DNA of 64,000 nucleotides, taken from contig OZ059896.1 of NCBI GenBank assembly GCA_964057225.1, forward strand, positions 13,624,501 to 13,688,500, written 5' to 3'. Origin of the DNA: Auanema rhodensis (lineage: Eukaryota > Nematoda > Chromadorea > Rhabditida > Rhabditidae). Both the position numbers and the translations under genes were made by a program. Positions within the stretch are counted from its first letter, which is position 1; the number at the start of each line of letters is the position of its first letter. Below the pieces are notes generated by a model. It was not told where the DNA came from, did no database searches, and worked only from the letters and a program-made list of their open reading frames with translations. Shown here piece after piece: positions 1 to 10,945 of this stretch.

Positions 1-2725
1 CTCAAGGACCTAGAACCAGGCCTGTAGTCCGCCTCTCCGGTTCCGAACTTGCCGACTTCGAGCGTCTTGCCTCCGGTTGCTCCATGACGCACACCGAAAG
101 AGCCGACATCTTATCTGAGCTCCCAATACTCGATTCTCCATTCGCCCGTCTACCATGCCTGGATGAGAAATACACCACCCACGTGGATAGCTCAGTCAAG
201 CCATCAGTGAAGATCAGCGAGGCTGACATCAGGGCCTCTTACGAGAACACGCTCAATGCGCTCGCCGGCCTACGGATCATCAGGAAACTTGCGAAGATCG
301 ATAACAAGTCTCCACTTTCCTCCAAACAACAGGCATACATCAACGTGACAGAAAGATTCCTCAGCGCCAATATCAAGACGGATTATACTCACCTCAGAGA
401 GATCGCACTTCTTAAAATGAAGTACTCTCAGCCCATCAAGGCTATGCCTAGCTACAAAAGGGCCCCGCTCTACGGTTCTACCATGTCTCTCGACAACTCT
501 CAGGAGGTAGGATGCCATAAGCGACCAACGTCTATTAATCTTTATTCTCAGGACTCAGTCCCGGAACTCTTCGGAAAGAAGCTAAGGGCAGAAATCTCGG
601 CTTTCTCTGAACTCTCTAGAAACTCAAGAACCAATTCAAGTTCCCGAGATCATCAACGTCCAAGACCGTCATCGAACCAACGATCGGGACCATCAACACG
701 ACCCATCCACAAGGCTAACTCCTATAGCAGGTGCGTCCATTTTCGAGCAGGTGCGTCCATTTTCGAGCAGGTGCTCTTTCGTCCCACCTAGACTTTTGGG
801 GTTCCTTCTCTAAAGACCAGGATATCCTTCAGACGGTAAAAGGCTACCGCCTCCCTTTCGCAGGGAGTAAACCTAAGCGCCTTCTGTCAAATCTGACATC
901 GTTACCGCAATCCCTTCCGGCTAACCCTCTCCTTGCGGAGCTTTTGGAGACGGGGGCAATCAGACCGGCTAGACCTGGCGAAAGGATCTTCCGGTCCTCT
1001 ACTTTTCTAGTACCCAAGTCCGATGGGTCCAGCCGCTTTATCCTCAACTTGAAGACGCTTAACACCTTCATAGAGACACCCCGGTTCAAGCTGGAATCCG
1101 TTAGGGACCTCCCATCGGTGTTGCAACGCAATGATTGGTTATGCAAGGTGGACTTCCAGTCGGCCTATCATTCTATCCCTGTGGCAATAGAACATCAACC
1201 CTACCTGGGCTTTGATATAGAGGGCAGATCATACGTGTTCTGCGTCCTTCCTTTCGGCCTAAACGCAGCCCCATACGTGTTTCATAAGCTGATGAGGGTG
1301 CTTGCAGCGCTCCTCAGGGATCAGGGAATTCGCCTAATCAACTACCTTGACGACTGGCTTTTTCTAGACAGGTCAGCCACAAGAGTGGCCGATCATGCGT
1401 CTCGTGCTATAGATCTATTCCGTGACGCGGGTTTCTCTATTAACATGCTTAAATCCATCTTAAGCCCTACCCAATCGCTCGATTTTCTAGGTTTAGAAAT
1501 AGACACGCGCTCTCTTGAATGGCGCCTGCCAACAGAGAAACGGGAGGCTATAAGCACCTCCCTGTCGGTCCTTCTCAGATCCCAGGCCTCCCCACTCCGG
1601 AAACTGGCCTCCCTCCTCGGGAGAATCAACTTCGCCACTGTGGTACACCCACATTTTTCCTTTTGGGTTAGACAAACTCAAAGAGATTTACGAGGCATAG
1701 GTTTTCCCAACCTAAACGACCCCAACGAGCTTTCCGCTCAGGTCTCTATTGTAGGAGACCTTCGGGATACCTTACGTGCCTTCCTATCAGAAGAATCTTG
1801 CACACTAGGCTCCCCGAGTTCACTTGTACCCTTCTCTCCATCCCTGTCCATTACATCGGACGCCTCCGGTGAAGGATATGGAGCATCATGGGAAGGCAAC
1901 ACTATCTCAGGGAAATGGTCAATCAAGGAGAAATATGCTTATCACATAAACTGGTTGGAACTTATTGCGGCCTTCAAAGCCCTGGTCCATTTCGGCACTG
2001 AGTGGTGCAATATTGACGTGTTACTGTTAATCGATAACACATCGGCGATAACTTACATCAACAGGCGGGGTGGCTCGGCCTCAGAACGAGGTTCGGAAAT
2101 AGCCCGTAAGCTCTGGCACTTCTGCAGGGAGCGCAATATCCGAGTCAGAGCAACGCACATCGCCGGCAGACTGAATCACATCGCAGACCAACTCTCCAGG
2201 GGTAGATGCCTTCACGAAGATTGGTCCCTCCATCCGGAGACGACTGCGAGTATTTTCCAAAGATTCGGTACCCCTTCATTTGATCTTTTTGCATCCTCCT
2301 GGAACGCAAAGGCACCACTTTACTGCTCTTTCCTTCTAGACGAGAACGCATTCTGCGTAGACGCCTTCTCTCACAACTGGAAACTGCTGCCGCAAGGACT
2401 TCTCTTCGTCTTCCCGCCCTTCCACCTCCTCAAGAGGACCATCAACAAGTTGGCAGACTCAGGACGACAGGCCATCCTGATCGCTCCACTTTGGAAAAGC
2501 CAGATCTGGTTTCCCCTTCTGTCCCAACTAGTCCAGGAACCCCCAATGAGCCTCCATCATCCCAGCCTTCTCCAAGACAAGAAAGGCAACTCTCACCCCC
2601 TCCTGGGGACAAGAAATTTTTCCTGGCGGCGTGGAGGATTTCACCGCCAACATAGAAGGAATATCGGACCAGACCAAACTACTATTGGTAAACGCTTTCG
2701 CTCCTGGTACCCGAAAACAATATAA
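1..2725 (+). pseudogene. DIRS gag-RT-RNase H polyprotein, frameshifted (copy 1)
   Basis: The first frame (seen from base 1 to 791) carries the gag-like region and stops at 789-791. The second frame (to 2725) carries RT and RNase H. They are one continuous 907-aa ORF in the inverted twin copy. The break is a direct duplication of a 20-bp unit around 730-769, and 20 is not a multiple of 3. The RT has the catalytic box YLDD near 1341-1352. The RNase H has SDAS near 1857, WLELIAA near 1953, IDN near 2035 and ADQLSR near 2185. The rest appears to match the twin, so the lesion is recent. Whether the lesion is real or an assembly error cannot be told from sequence alone. Confidence 0.85.
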
Positions 2726-3575
2726 CACGGCTTACAGAGCTTGGGAGAATTATTGCAAGCTATCCCAGATCGAGTTCATCCCCAATGCAAAAAATGTTGC
2801 CAATTTCTTAGCCCATCGGGCAGAGAACAACGGTTTTTCCTCAGCTGCTACAGCAAGGGCGGCTCTCTGCCCTCTCGCTGAACACTATTCCGTAACTCCC
2901 CCACTCCGGGACGATCCGATGTTAAAAAAGCTTCTCCGCGGGATATATCGTTCCAAGCCTCCACACGCTAGATACATGGATATCTGGGACCCTTCTACGG
3001 TCTTGGCTCACCTAGAAAGTCTAGGTCCTAACGATTCGCTGTCCTTAGACTGTCTAACCCGCAAGCTTGCTACCCTCTTAGCTATGTGCTCCCCTCAACG
3101 AGCATCGGAACTATCGGTGCTATCACTCGACCACATGCGCTTTGACACACGAGGGGTCACCTTCTTCATCGAATTCAGGAACAAGAATAGGGGCAAGGGC
3201 CCTCCCCGCGAAGCTTGTTTCGAAAGCCATTCAGAACGCCCTCTTGTCTGCCCCATTGATTGCATAAATGCCTACCTGTCGGCTACCATGCATACTCGTC
3301 GATCGCGAAACCTTCTAGTTAGCATTAACAGAGGAGAACCAGTAGTCGCAACTACGGTAGCGGGTTGGATTAGAACTTGCCTAGAAGAAGCGGGAATCCC
3401 CACAAAATTCAAAGCTCACTCAGTACGTGCTGCCGCTACGTCCAAAGCTTTTGAGAATGGACTGCCTGTCAAAACTATTTTAGACGCAGCTAACTGGGCC
3501 TCGGAAAGCACCTTCTTCAAACACTATTGCAAGAGACGCTCTTTCCAGGACTCCTTATTTTCTTTAACTAGCTAA
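2631..3575 (+). CDS. DIRS tyrosine recombinase (copy 1)
   Basis: This 314-aa phage-integrase-fold recombinase would integrate the circular cDNA of the element without a DDE integrase. The catalytic set is visible: Arg in QRASEL near residue 157, HSVR (HxxR) near 263-266 and the nucleophile Tyr in KHYCKR near residue 299. The N-terminal half resembles the SAM-like DNA-binding domain of these enzymes. The ORF overlaps the end of the RT-RNase H frame by 95 bp in another frame, as is usual in DIRS elements. The protein is identical to that of the second copy (23298-24242). The stop codon abuts the internal complementary region. Confidence 0.9.
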   Translation: MEDFTANIEGISDQTKLLLVNAFAPGTRKQYNTAYRAWENYCKLSQIEFIPNAKNVANFLAHRAENNGFSSAATARAALCPLAEHYSVTPPLRDDPMLKKLLRGIYRSKPPHARYMDIWDPSTVLAHLESLGPNDSLSLDCLTRKLATLLAMCSPQRASELSVLSLDHMRFDTRGVTFFIEFRNKNRGKGPPREACFESHSERPLVCPIDCINAYLSATMHTRRSRNLLVSINRGEPVVATTVAGWIRTCLEEAGIPTKFKAHSVRAAATSKAFENGLPVKTILDAANWASESTFFKHYCKRRSFQDSLFSLTS

Positions 3576-3646
3576 CAGTCGAATAAATATAATAGAATTT
3601 TTTTACTATAATAAGACGTAAAAAAGAGATTATATTTATTCGACTG
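3576..3646 (+). repeat. DIRS internal complementary region (copy 1)
   Basis: This 71-bp segment starts right after the recombinase stop. It opens with CAGTCGAATAAATATAAT and ends with its exact reverse complement, separated by 35 bp. That middle part corresponds to the extension found outside the 3' terminal repeat (3991-4028). A segment complementary to the element ends is the DIRS signature used to rebuild termini during cDNA synthesis. Confidence 0.85.
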
Positions 3647-3833
3647 GAGTCCCACCTTCCACCCCTTGGTCTCCACCTACGGAGTCCCTTCCTCGCGCTC
3701 TCTAGATTACGTTTTTCTTTAGATTCCGACGCCCCTCGAAGAACCCAGTTCCACGAAGATAGATCCTGCTCATCCCTATCCGAAGATCTCTCTGTCAGTA
3801 TCGTTTTGTATCCCCTTTAACTTTTTAGAAATT
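3647..3833 (+). other. DIRS 3' internal non-coding region (copy 1)
   Basis: Non-coding stretch between the internal complementary region and the 3' terminal repeat. The same sequence lies at 23041-23226 in the twin. It is more GC-rich than the host genome. No ORF of note was seen. Confidence 0.6.
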
Positions 3834-4028
3834 ATGAAGTGTTTTACTGATAGAATTGACTTGAGAACCCGGTTCCCGCCAATACTTAAAGCCCGCCTTT
3901 CCCACGGTCTTATTACCCTATTCAAAAAAAATTTTTTTTTTGTAACGTGAGGTCAATGTAAACAATATAGCTAACAGTCGAATAAATATAATCTCATTTT
4001 TACGTCTTATTATAGTAAAAAAATTCTA
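3834..4028 (+). repeat. DIRS 3' inverted terminal repeat plus outer extension (copy 1)
   Basis: About 157 bp (3834-3990) match the twin's left terminal repeat in inverted orientation, and also match the + strand at its other end (27123-27281). A further ~38 bp (3991-4028) is the outer extension that pairs with the internal complementary region. Confidence 0.85.
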
Positions 4029-5013
4029 TTTTTCTCCTCGATCATGAAATGTTTTGAAAAAAAAATATTCTGAACTTGGGTATTGAAACATGAAGAATCT
4101 GAATATCCGACTTGGCTTCGACCTCTCCATTTTCCGGAAAAAGGGTTTATACCAAGCACACCAACAAGATTGTTCACAAAAAAGTTCAGGCTGTGTTCAC
4201 GATGTGACCGGTGATTCCTCGTTTTTCTCCTCGATCATGAAATGTTTTCAAACAAAAACATTCTGAACTTGGGTATTGAAACATGAAGAATCTGAATATC
4301 CAACTCAGATTTAGCTTGGACCTCTCCATTTTCCGGAAAAACGGTTTATACCAAGCACACCCACAAGATTGTTCACAAAAAAGTTCAGGCTGTGCTTACG
4401 ATGTGACCGGTGATTCCCCGTTTTTCTCTTCGATCATGGAATGTTTTCAAACAAAAACATTCTGAACTTGGGTATTGAAACATGAAGAATCTGAATATCC
4501 AACTCAGATTTAGCTTGGACCTCTCCATTTTCCGGAAAAACGGTTTATACCAAGCACACCCACAAGATTGTTCACAAAAAAGTTCAGGCTGTGCTCACGA
4601 TATGACCGGTGATTCCCCGTTTTTCTCTTCGATCATGGAATGTTTTCAAACAAAAACTTTCTGAACTTGGGTATTGAAACATGAAGAATCTGAATATCCG
4701 ACTTAGAAAAGGCTTCGACCTCTCCATTTTCCGGAAAAACGGTTTATACCAAGCACACCCACAAGATTGTTCACAAAAAAGTTCAGGCTGTGTTCACGAT
4801 GTGACCGGTGATTCAGCGTTTTTCTCCTCGATCATGAAATGATTTGAAATAAAAACATTCTGAACTTGGGTATTGAAACATGAAGAATCTGAATATCCAA
4901 CTCAGATTTAGCTTGGACCTCTCCATTTTCCGGAAAAACGGTTTATACCAAGCACACCCACAAGATTGTTCACAAAAAAGTTCAGGCTGTGCTCACGATG
5001 CGACCGGTGATTC
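4029..5013 (+). repeat. 199-bp satellite, five monomers, + orientation
   Basis: Five head-to-tail monomers with a 199-bp step. Orientation is named for the strand carrying the monomer's 60-codon open frame, which begins MKNLNI. The first two full monomers carry private variants (SGCAYD, then SGCAHDM) found in the same order next to the other DIRS copy. The first monomer is an edge type with GAGGAG-class bases and a shortened tract. The array ends abruptly at 5013, at the same monomer position where the DIRS element is inserted elsewhere. Confidence 0.95.
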
Positions 5014-6191
5014 CCCGAGTAGTATACAAATGGTTGACGCTGGACGGTCATTTTGCCCAAATGACGTTTTTTGCACTCTTTAGCTATTTTAACGCTTATT
5101 TTCATCAAAAAAATGTCTAAGCTCATCAAAAATCAGTCATTTTTGAAAAAAGTCATTTTTTTGGCTGGACGAAGAAGTGACCATTTTGCCCATCTTCAAT
5201 TTTGAGACTTTTCACAGCAAGAAGTTAAACAAGCTTTAGCTTACTGTTGTACTTATAAAAATAATGTTCAATAAATGGCGAAGCTAGACAAATACGGAGG
5301 TTCTGCGTCGCAAGCTCCTTCAGGAGTGCCTGAGAATCTAAGATTCGATAACAACTTACCAAGTCTAATAAAATTTAAATCTTGAAGAACGGTGAACTAG
5401 TCAAATAAATGAATAAATAATAATTTTATTCCAATTATCACTTTTAAGACACAAAAAGTTTACAATTTAAAGAATTCATATGGCATGATAGTCAATTTGC
5501 CTGTCGACTCCGAAAACCAAGTAATCGCTGTGGTTGTAATTGTCGGCTGCTGACTAATGTTGTTATGTTAATTTAAAGAATTCATATGGCATGATAGTCA
5601 ATTTGCCTGTCGACTCCGAAAACCAAGTAATCGCTGTGGTTGTAATTGTCGGCTGCTGACTAATATTGTTTTGTTGAGCCGTACCAAGATGTGGATGAAA
5701 CGATAACTATATAATTATAAATTTTTGTACGTAACTTAAGAACCGTGACCCACCATTGGGTCACACCGTCCCGAATGTGTTAATACACGGATTTCGTTCA
5801 ATAAACATAAAATTAATAAAACAATTAATGGAAGAATGCAAGGTTGGCAGTTTCTCGGATAGTCCGTAAAAATGATAGTCCGTAAAAATCAAACCCCAAA
5901 ACTTCCGTCAGATTGAAAAGGGGAGTTCAATACGCAATGTTGAATTTATATAAACGTCTATTCCATGTATTTCAATGAATAAAATTATATTTTAAATAAT
6001 TTACTTTAATTTTAAAAATGAATTGTTTTAATTTTAAATTCAGAAAAAATACAATATTTATTTTATCTTAAAGTCTATCCCATGTATTTAAACGAACAAA
6101 AATTATATTTGTAAATGATTTGTATTCATTTTATCAAAAAAACACAAGACTACTTAATATTCAAGAATAAAACAAATGAATAAAAATTATG
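5014..6191. other. Non-satellite spacer between opposed satellite arrays
   Basis: This 1.18-kb AT-rich segment separates the + array from the - array, so satellite polarity flips across it. It holds two similar blocks reading roughly TCATTTTGCCC (near 5048 and TGACCATTTTGCCC near 5180), a 106-bp tandem duplication (5464-5675), a perfect 8-bp hairpin with a 4-nt loop (5745-5764) and a doubled ATAGTCCGTAAAAAT (near 5860-5890). I found no convincing coding region or RNA gene. Confidence 0.7.
5464..5675. repeat. 106-bp tandem duplication
   Basis: The unit starting AATTTAAAGAATTCATATGG at 5464 begins again at 5570 with almost perfect identity through the end of the second copy. The copies differ at a few bases near their 3' ends (ATGTTGTTATG against ATATTGTTTTG). 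No frame is open through both copies. Confidence 0.9.
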
Positions 6192-6290
6192 TGTGGGTGT
6201 GCTTGGTATAAACCGTTTTTCCGGAAAATGGAGAGGTCTAAGCCTTTTCTAAGTCGGATATTCAGATTCTTCATGTTTCAATACCCAAGT

Positions 6291-9200
6291 TCAGAATGTT
6301 TTTGTTTGAAAACATTCCATGATCGAAGAGAAAAACGGGGAATCACCGGTCACATCGTGAACACAGCCTGAACCTTTTTGTGAACAATCTTGTGGGTGTG
6401 CTTGGTATAAACCGTTTTTCCGGAAAATGGAGAGGTCTAAGCCTTTTCTAAGTCGGATATTCAGATTCTTCATGTTTCAATACCCAAGTTCAGAATGTTT
6501 TTCTTTGAAAACATTCCATGATCGAAGAGAAAAACGGGGAATCACCGGTCACATCGTGAACACAGCCTGAACCTTTTTGTGAACAATCTTGTGGGTGTGC
6601 TTGGTATAAACCGTTTTTCCGGAAAATGGAGAGGTCTAAGCCTTTTCTAAGTCGGATATTCAGATTCTTCATGTTTCATTACCCAAGTTCAGAATGTTTT
6701 TGTTTGAAAACATTCCATGATCGAAGAGAAAAAAGGGGAATCACCGGTCGCATCGTGAACACAGCCTGAACTTTTTTGTGAACAATCTTGTGGGTGTGCT
6801 TGGTATAAACCGTTTTTCCGGAAAATGGAGAGGTCTAAGCCTTTTCTAAGTCGGATATTCAGATTCTTCATGTTTCAATACCCAAGTTCAGAATGTTTTT
6901 GTTTGAAAACATTCCATGATCGAAGAGAAAAACGGGGAATCACCGGTCACATCGTGAACACAGCCTGAACCTTTTTGTGAACAATCTTGTGGGTGTGCTT
7001 GGTATAAACCGTTTTTCCGGAAAATGGAGAGGTCTAAGCCTTTTCTAAGTCGGATATTCAGATTCTTCATGTTTCATTACCCAAGTTCGGAATGTTTTTG
7101 TTTGAAAACATTTCATGATCGAAGAGAAAAACGGGGAATCACCGGTCACATCGTGAACACAGCCTGAACCTTTTTGTGAACAATCTTGTGGGTGTGCTTG
7201 GTATAAACCGTTTTTCCGGAAAATGGAGAGGTCTAAGCCTTTTCTAAGTCGGATATTCAGATTCTTCATGTTTCATTACCCAAGTTCAGAATGTATTTGT
7301 TTGAAAACATTCCATGATCGAAGAGAAAAAAGGGGAATCACCGGTCGCATCGTGAACACAGCCTGAACTTTTTTGTGAACAATCTTGTGGGTGTGCTTGG
7401 TATAAACCGTTTTTCCGGAAAATGGAGAGGTCTAAGCCTTTTCTAAGTCGGATATTCAGATTCTTCATGTTTCAATACCCAAGTTCAGAATGTTTTTGTT
7501 TGAAAACATTCCATGATCGAAGAGAAAAACGGGGAATCACCGGTCACATCGTGAACACAGCCTGAACCTTTTTGTGAACAATCTTGTGGGTGTGCTTGGT
7601 ATAAACCGTTTTTCCGGAAAATGGAGAGGTCTAAGCCTTTTCTAAGTCGGATATTCAGATTCTTCATGTTTCATTACCCAAGTTCGGAATGTTTTTGTTT
7701 GAAAACATTTCATGATCGAAGAGAAAAACGGGGAATCACCGGTCACATCGTGAACACAGCCTGAACCTTTTTGTGAACAATCTTGTGGGTGTGCTTGGTA
7801 TAAACCGTTTTTCCGGAAAATGGAGAGGTCTAAGCCTTTTCTAAGTCGGATATTCAGATTCTTCATGTTTCATTACCCAAGTTCAGAATGTTTTTGTTTG
7901 AAAACATTCCATGATCGAAGAGAAAAAAGGGGAATCACCGGTCGCATCGTGAACACAGCCTGAACTTTTTTGTGAACAATCTTGTGGGTGTGCTTGGTAT
8001 AAACCGTTTTTCCGGAAAATGGAGAGGTCTAAGCCTTTTCTAAGTCGGATATTCAGATTCTTCATGTTTCATTACCCAAGTTCGGAATGTTTTTGTTTGA
8101 AAACATTTCATGATCGAAGAGAAAAACGGGGAATCACCGGTCACATCGTGAACACAGCCTGAACCTTTTTGTGAACAATCTTGTGGGTGTGCTTGGTATA
8201 AACCGTTTTTCCGGAAAATGGAGATGTCGAAGCCTTTTCTAAGTCGGATATTCAGATTCTTCATGTTTCATTACCCAAGTTCAGAATGTTTTTGTTTGAA
8301 AACATTCCATGATCGAAGAGAAAAAAGGGGAATCACCGGTCGCATCGTGAACACAGCCTGAACTTTTTTGTGAACAATCTTGTGGGTGTGCTTGGTATAA
8401 ACCGTTTTTCCGGAAAATGGAGAGGTCTAAGCCTTTTCTAAGTCGGATATTCAGATTCTTCATGTTTCATTACCCAAGTTCAGAATGTTTTTGTTTGAAA
8501 ACATTCCATGATCGAAGAGAAAAACGGGGAATCACCGGTCACATCGTGAGCACAGCCTGAACTTTTTTGTGAACAATCTTGTGGGTGTGCTTGGTATAAA
8601 CCGTTTTTCCGGAAAATGGAGAGGTCTAAGCCTTTTCTAAGTCGGATATTCAGATTCTTCATGTTTCATTACCCAAGTTCGGAATGTTTTTGTTTGAAAA
8701 CATTTCATGATCGAAGAGAAAAACGGGGAATCACCGGTCACATCGTGAACACAGCCTGAACCTTTTTGTGAACAATCTTGTGGGTGTGCTTGGTATAAAC
8801 CGTTTTTCCGGAAAATGGAGAGGTCTAAGCCTTTTCTAAGTCGGATATTCAGATTCTTCATGTTTCAATACCCAAGTTCAGAATGTTTTTGTTTGAAAAC
8901 ATTCCATGATCGAAGAGAAAAACGGGGAATCACCGGTCACATCGTGAACACAGCCTGAACCTTTCTGTGAACAATCTTGTGGGTGTGCTTGGTATAAACC
9001 GTTTTTCCGGAAAATGGAGAGGTCTAAGCCTTTTCTAAGTCGGATATTCAGATTCTTCATGTTTCATTACCCAAGTTCAGAATGTTTTTGTTTGAAAACA
9101 TTCCATGATCGAAGAGAAAAAAGGGGAATCACCGGTCGCATCGTGAACACAGCCTGAACTTTTTTGTGAACAATCTTGTGGGTGTGCTTGGTATAAACCG

Positions 9201-10945
9201 TTTTTCCGGAAAATGGAGAGGTCTAAGCCTTTTCTAAGTCGGATATTCAGATTCTTCATGTTTCAATACCCAAGTTCAGAATGTTTTTGTTTGAAAACAT
9301 TCCATGATCGAAGAGAAAAACGGGGAATCACCGGTCACATCGTGAACACAGCCTGAACCTTTTTGTGAACAATCTTGTGGGTGTGCTTGGTATAAACCGT
9401 TTTTCCGGAAAATGGAGAGGTCTAAGCCTTTTCTAAGTCGGATATTCAGATTCTTCATGTTTCAATACCCAAGTTCAGAATGTTTTTCTTTGAAAACATT
9501 CCATGATCGAAGAGAAAAACGGGGAATCACCGGTCACATCGTGAACACAGCCTGAACCTTTCTGTGAACAATCTTGTGGGTGTGCTTGGTATAAACCGTT
9601 TTTCCGGAAAATGGAGAGGTCTAAGCCTTTTCTAAGTCGGATATTCAGATTCTTCATGTTTCATTACCCAAGTTCAGAATGTTTTTGTTTGAAAACATTC
9701 CATGATCGAAGAGAAAAAAGGGGAATCACCGGTCGCATCGTGAACACAGCCTGAACTTTTTTGTGAACAATCTTGTGGGTGTGCTTGGTATAAACCGTTT
9801 TTCCGGAAAATGGAGAGGTCTAAGCCTTTTCTAAGTCGGATATTCAGATTCTTCATGTTTCAATACCCAAGTTCAGAATGTTTTTGTTTGAAAACATTCC
9901 ATGATCGAAGAGAAAAACGGGGAATCACCGGTCACATCGTGAACACAGCCTGAACCTTTTTGTGAACAATCTTGTGGGTGTGCTTGGTATAAACCGTTTT
10001 TCCGGAAAATGGAGAGGTCTAAGCCTTTTCTAAGTCGGATATTCAGATTCTTCATGTTTCATTACCCAAGTTCGGAATGTTTTTGTTTGAAAACATTTCA
10101 TGATCGAAGAGAAAAACGGGGAATCACCGGTCACATCGTGAACACAGCCTGAACCTTTTTGTGAACAATCTTGTGGGTGTGCTTGGTATAAACCGTTTTT
10201 CCGGAAAATGGAGAGGTCTAAGCCTTTTCTAAGTCGGATATTCAGATTCTTCATGTTTCATTACCCAAGTTCAGAATGTATTTGTTTGAAAACATTCCAT
10301 GATCGAAGAGAAAAAAGGGGAATCACCGGTCGCATCGTGAACACAGCCTGAACTTTTTTGTGAACAATCTTGTGGGTGTGCTTGGTATAAACCGTTTTTC
10401 CGGAAAATGGAGAGGTCTAAGCCTTTTCTAAGTCGGATATTCAGATTCTTCATGTTTCAATACCCAAGTTCAGAATGTTTTTGTTTGAAAACATTCCATG
10501 ATCGAAGAGAAAAACGGGGAATCACCGGTCACATCGTGAACACAGCCTGAACCTTTTTGTGAACAATCTTGTGGGTGTGCTTGGTATAAACCGTTTTTCC
10601 GGAAAATGGAGAGGTCTAAGCCTTTTCTAAGTCGGATATTCAGATTCTTCATGTTTCATTACCCAAGTTCGGAATGTTTTTGTTTGAAAACATTTCATGA
10701 TCGAAGAGAAAAACGGGGAATCACCGGTCACATCGTGAACACAGCCTGAACCTTTTTGTGAACAATCTTGTGGGTGTGCTTGGTATAAACCGTTTTTCCG
10801 GAAAATGGAGAGGTCTAAGCCTTTTCTAAGTCGGATATTCAGATTCTTCATGTTTCATTACCCAAGTTCAGAATGTTTTTGTTTGAAAACATTCCATGAT
10901 CGAAGAGAAAAAAGGGGAATCACCGGTCGCATCGTGAACACAGCC
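6291..10945 (-). repeat. Higher-order repeat with 15-monomer offset
   Basis: A run of monomers from about 6291 to 7960 recurs at 9276-10945, offset 2985 bp (15 x 199). Marker variants line up: an FQRKTF variant at 6490 and 9475, and a TNTF variant at 7286 and 10271. The match ends where a KKG variant appears at 10868. Confidence 0.85.

Larger units (their letters stand above)
1..4028 (+). mobile_element. DIRS-type tyrosine-recombinase retrotransposon, copy 1 (5' end off window)
   Basis: The element holds, in order, a gag-like region, reverse transcriptase, RNase H and a tyrosine recombinase, followed by an internal complementary region and a 3' inverted terminal repeat. That order, with no LTRs and no DDE integrase, is the DIRS layout. 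It is the inverted twin of the complete copy at 22845-27281. The 3' junction with the satellite (element to 4028, satellite from 4029) is identical to that of the other copy. Relative to that copy, a 20-bp tandem duplication near 730-769 shifts the gag-RT frame, so this copy probably cannot make its polyprotein. The 5' ITR lies left of the window. Confidence 0.9.

Noticed and set aside
844-1146. Antisense and alternate-frame ORFs inside both DIRS copies (60-100 codons)
   Set aside because: They are shadows of the gag-RT and recombinase frames and recur identically in both copies with no motif.
5745-5764. Hairpin as a terminator or structured RNA
   Set aside because: A perfect 8-bp stem with a 4-nt loop, but with no gene beside it and no wider fold, so it is listed only as part of the spacer.
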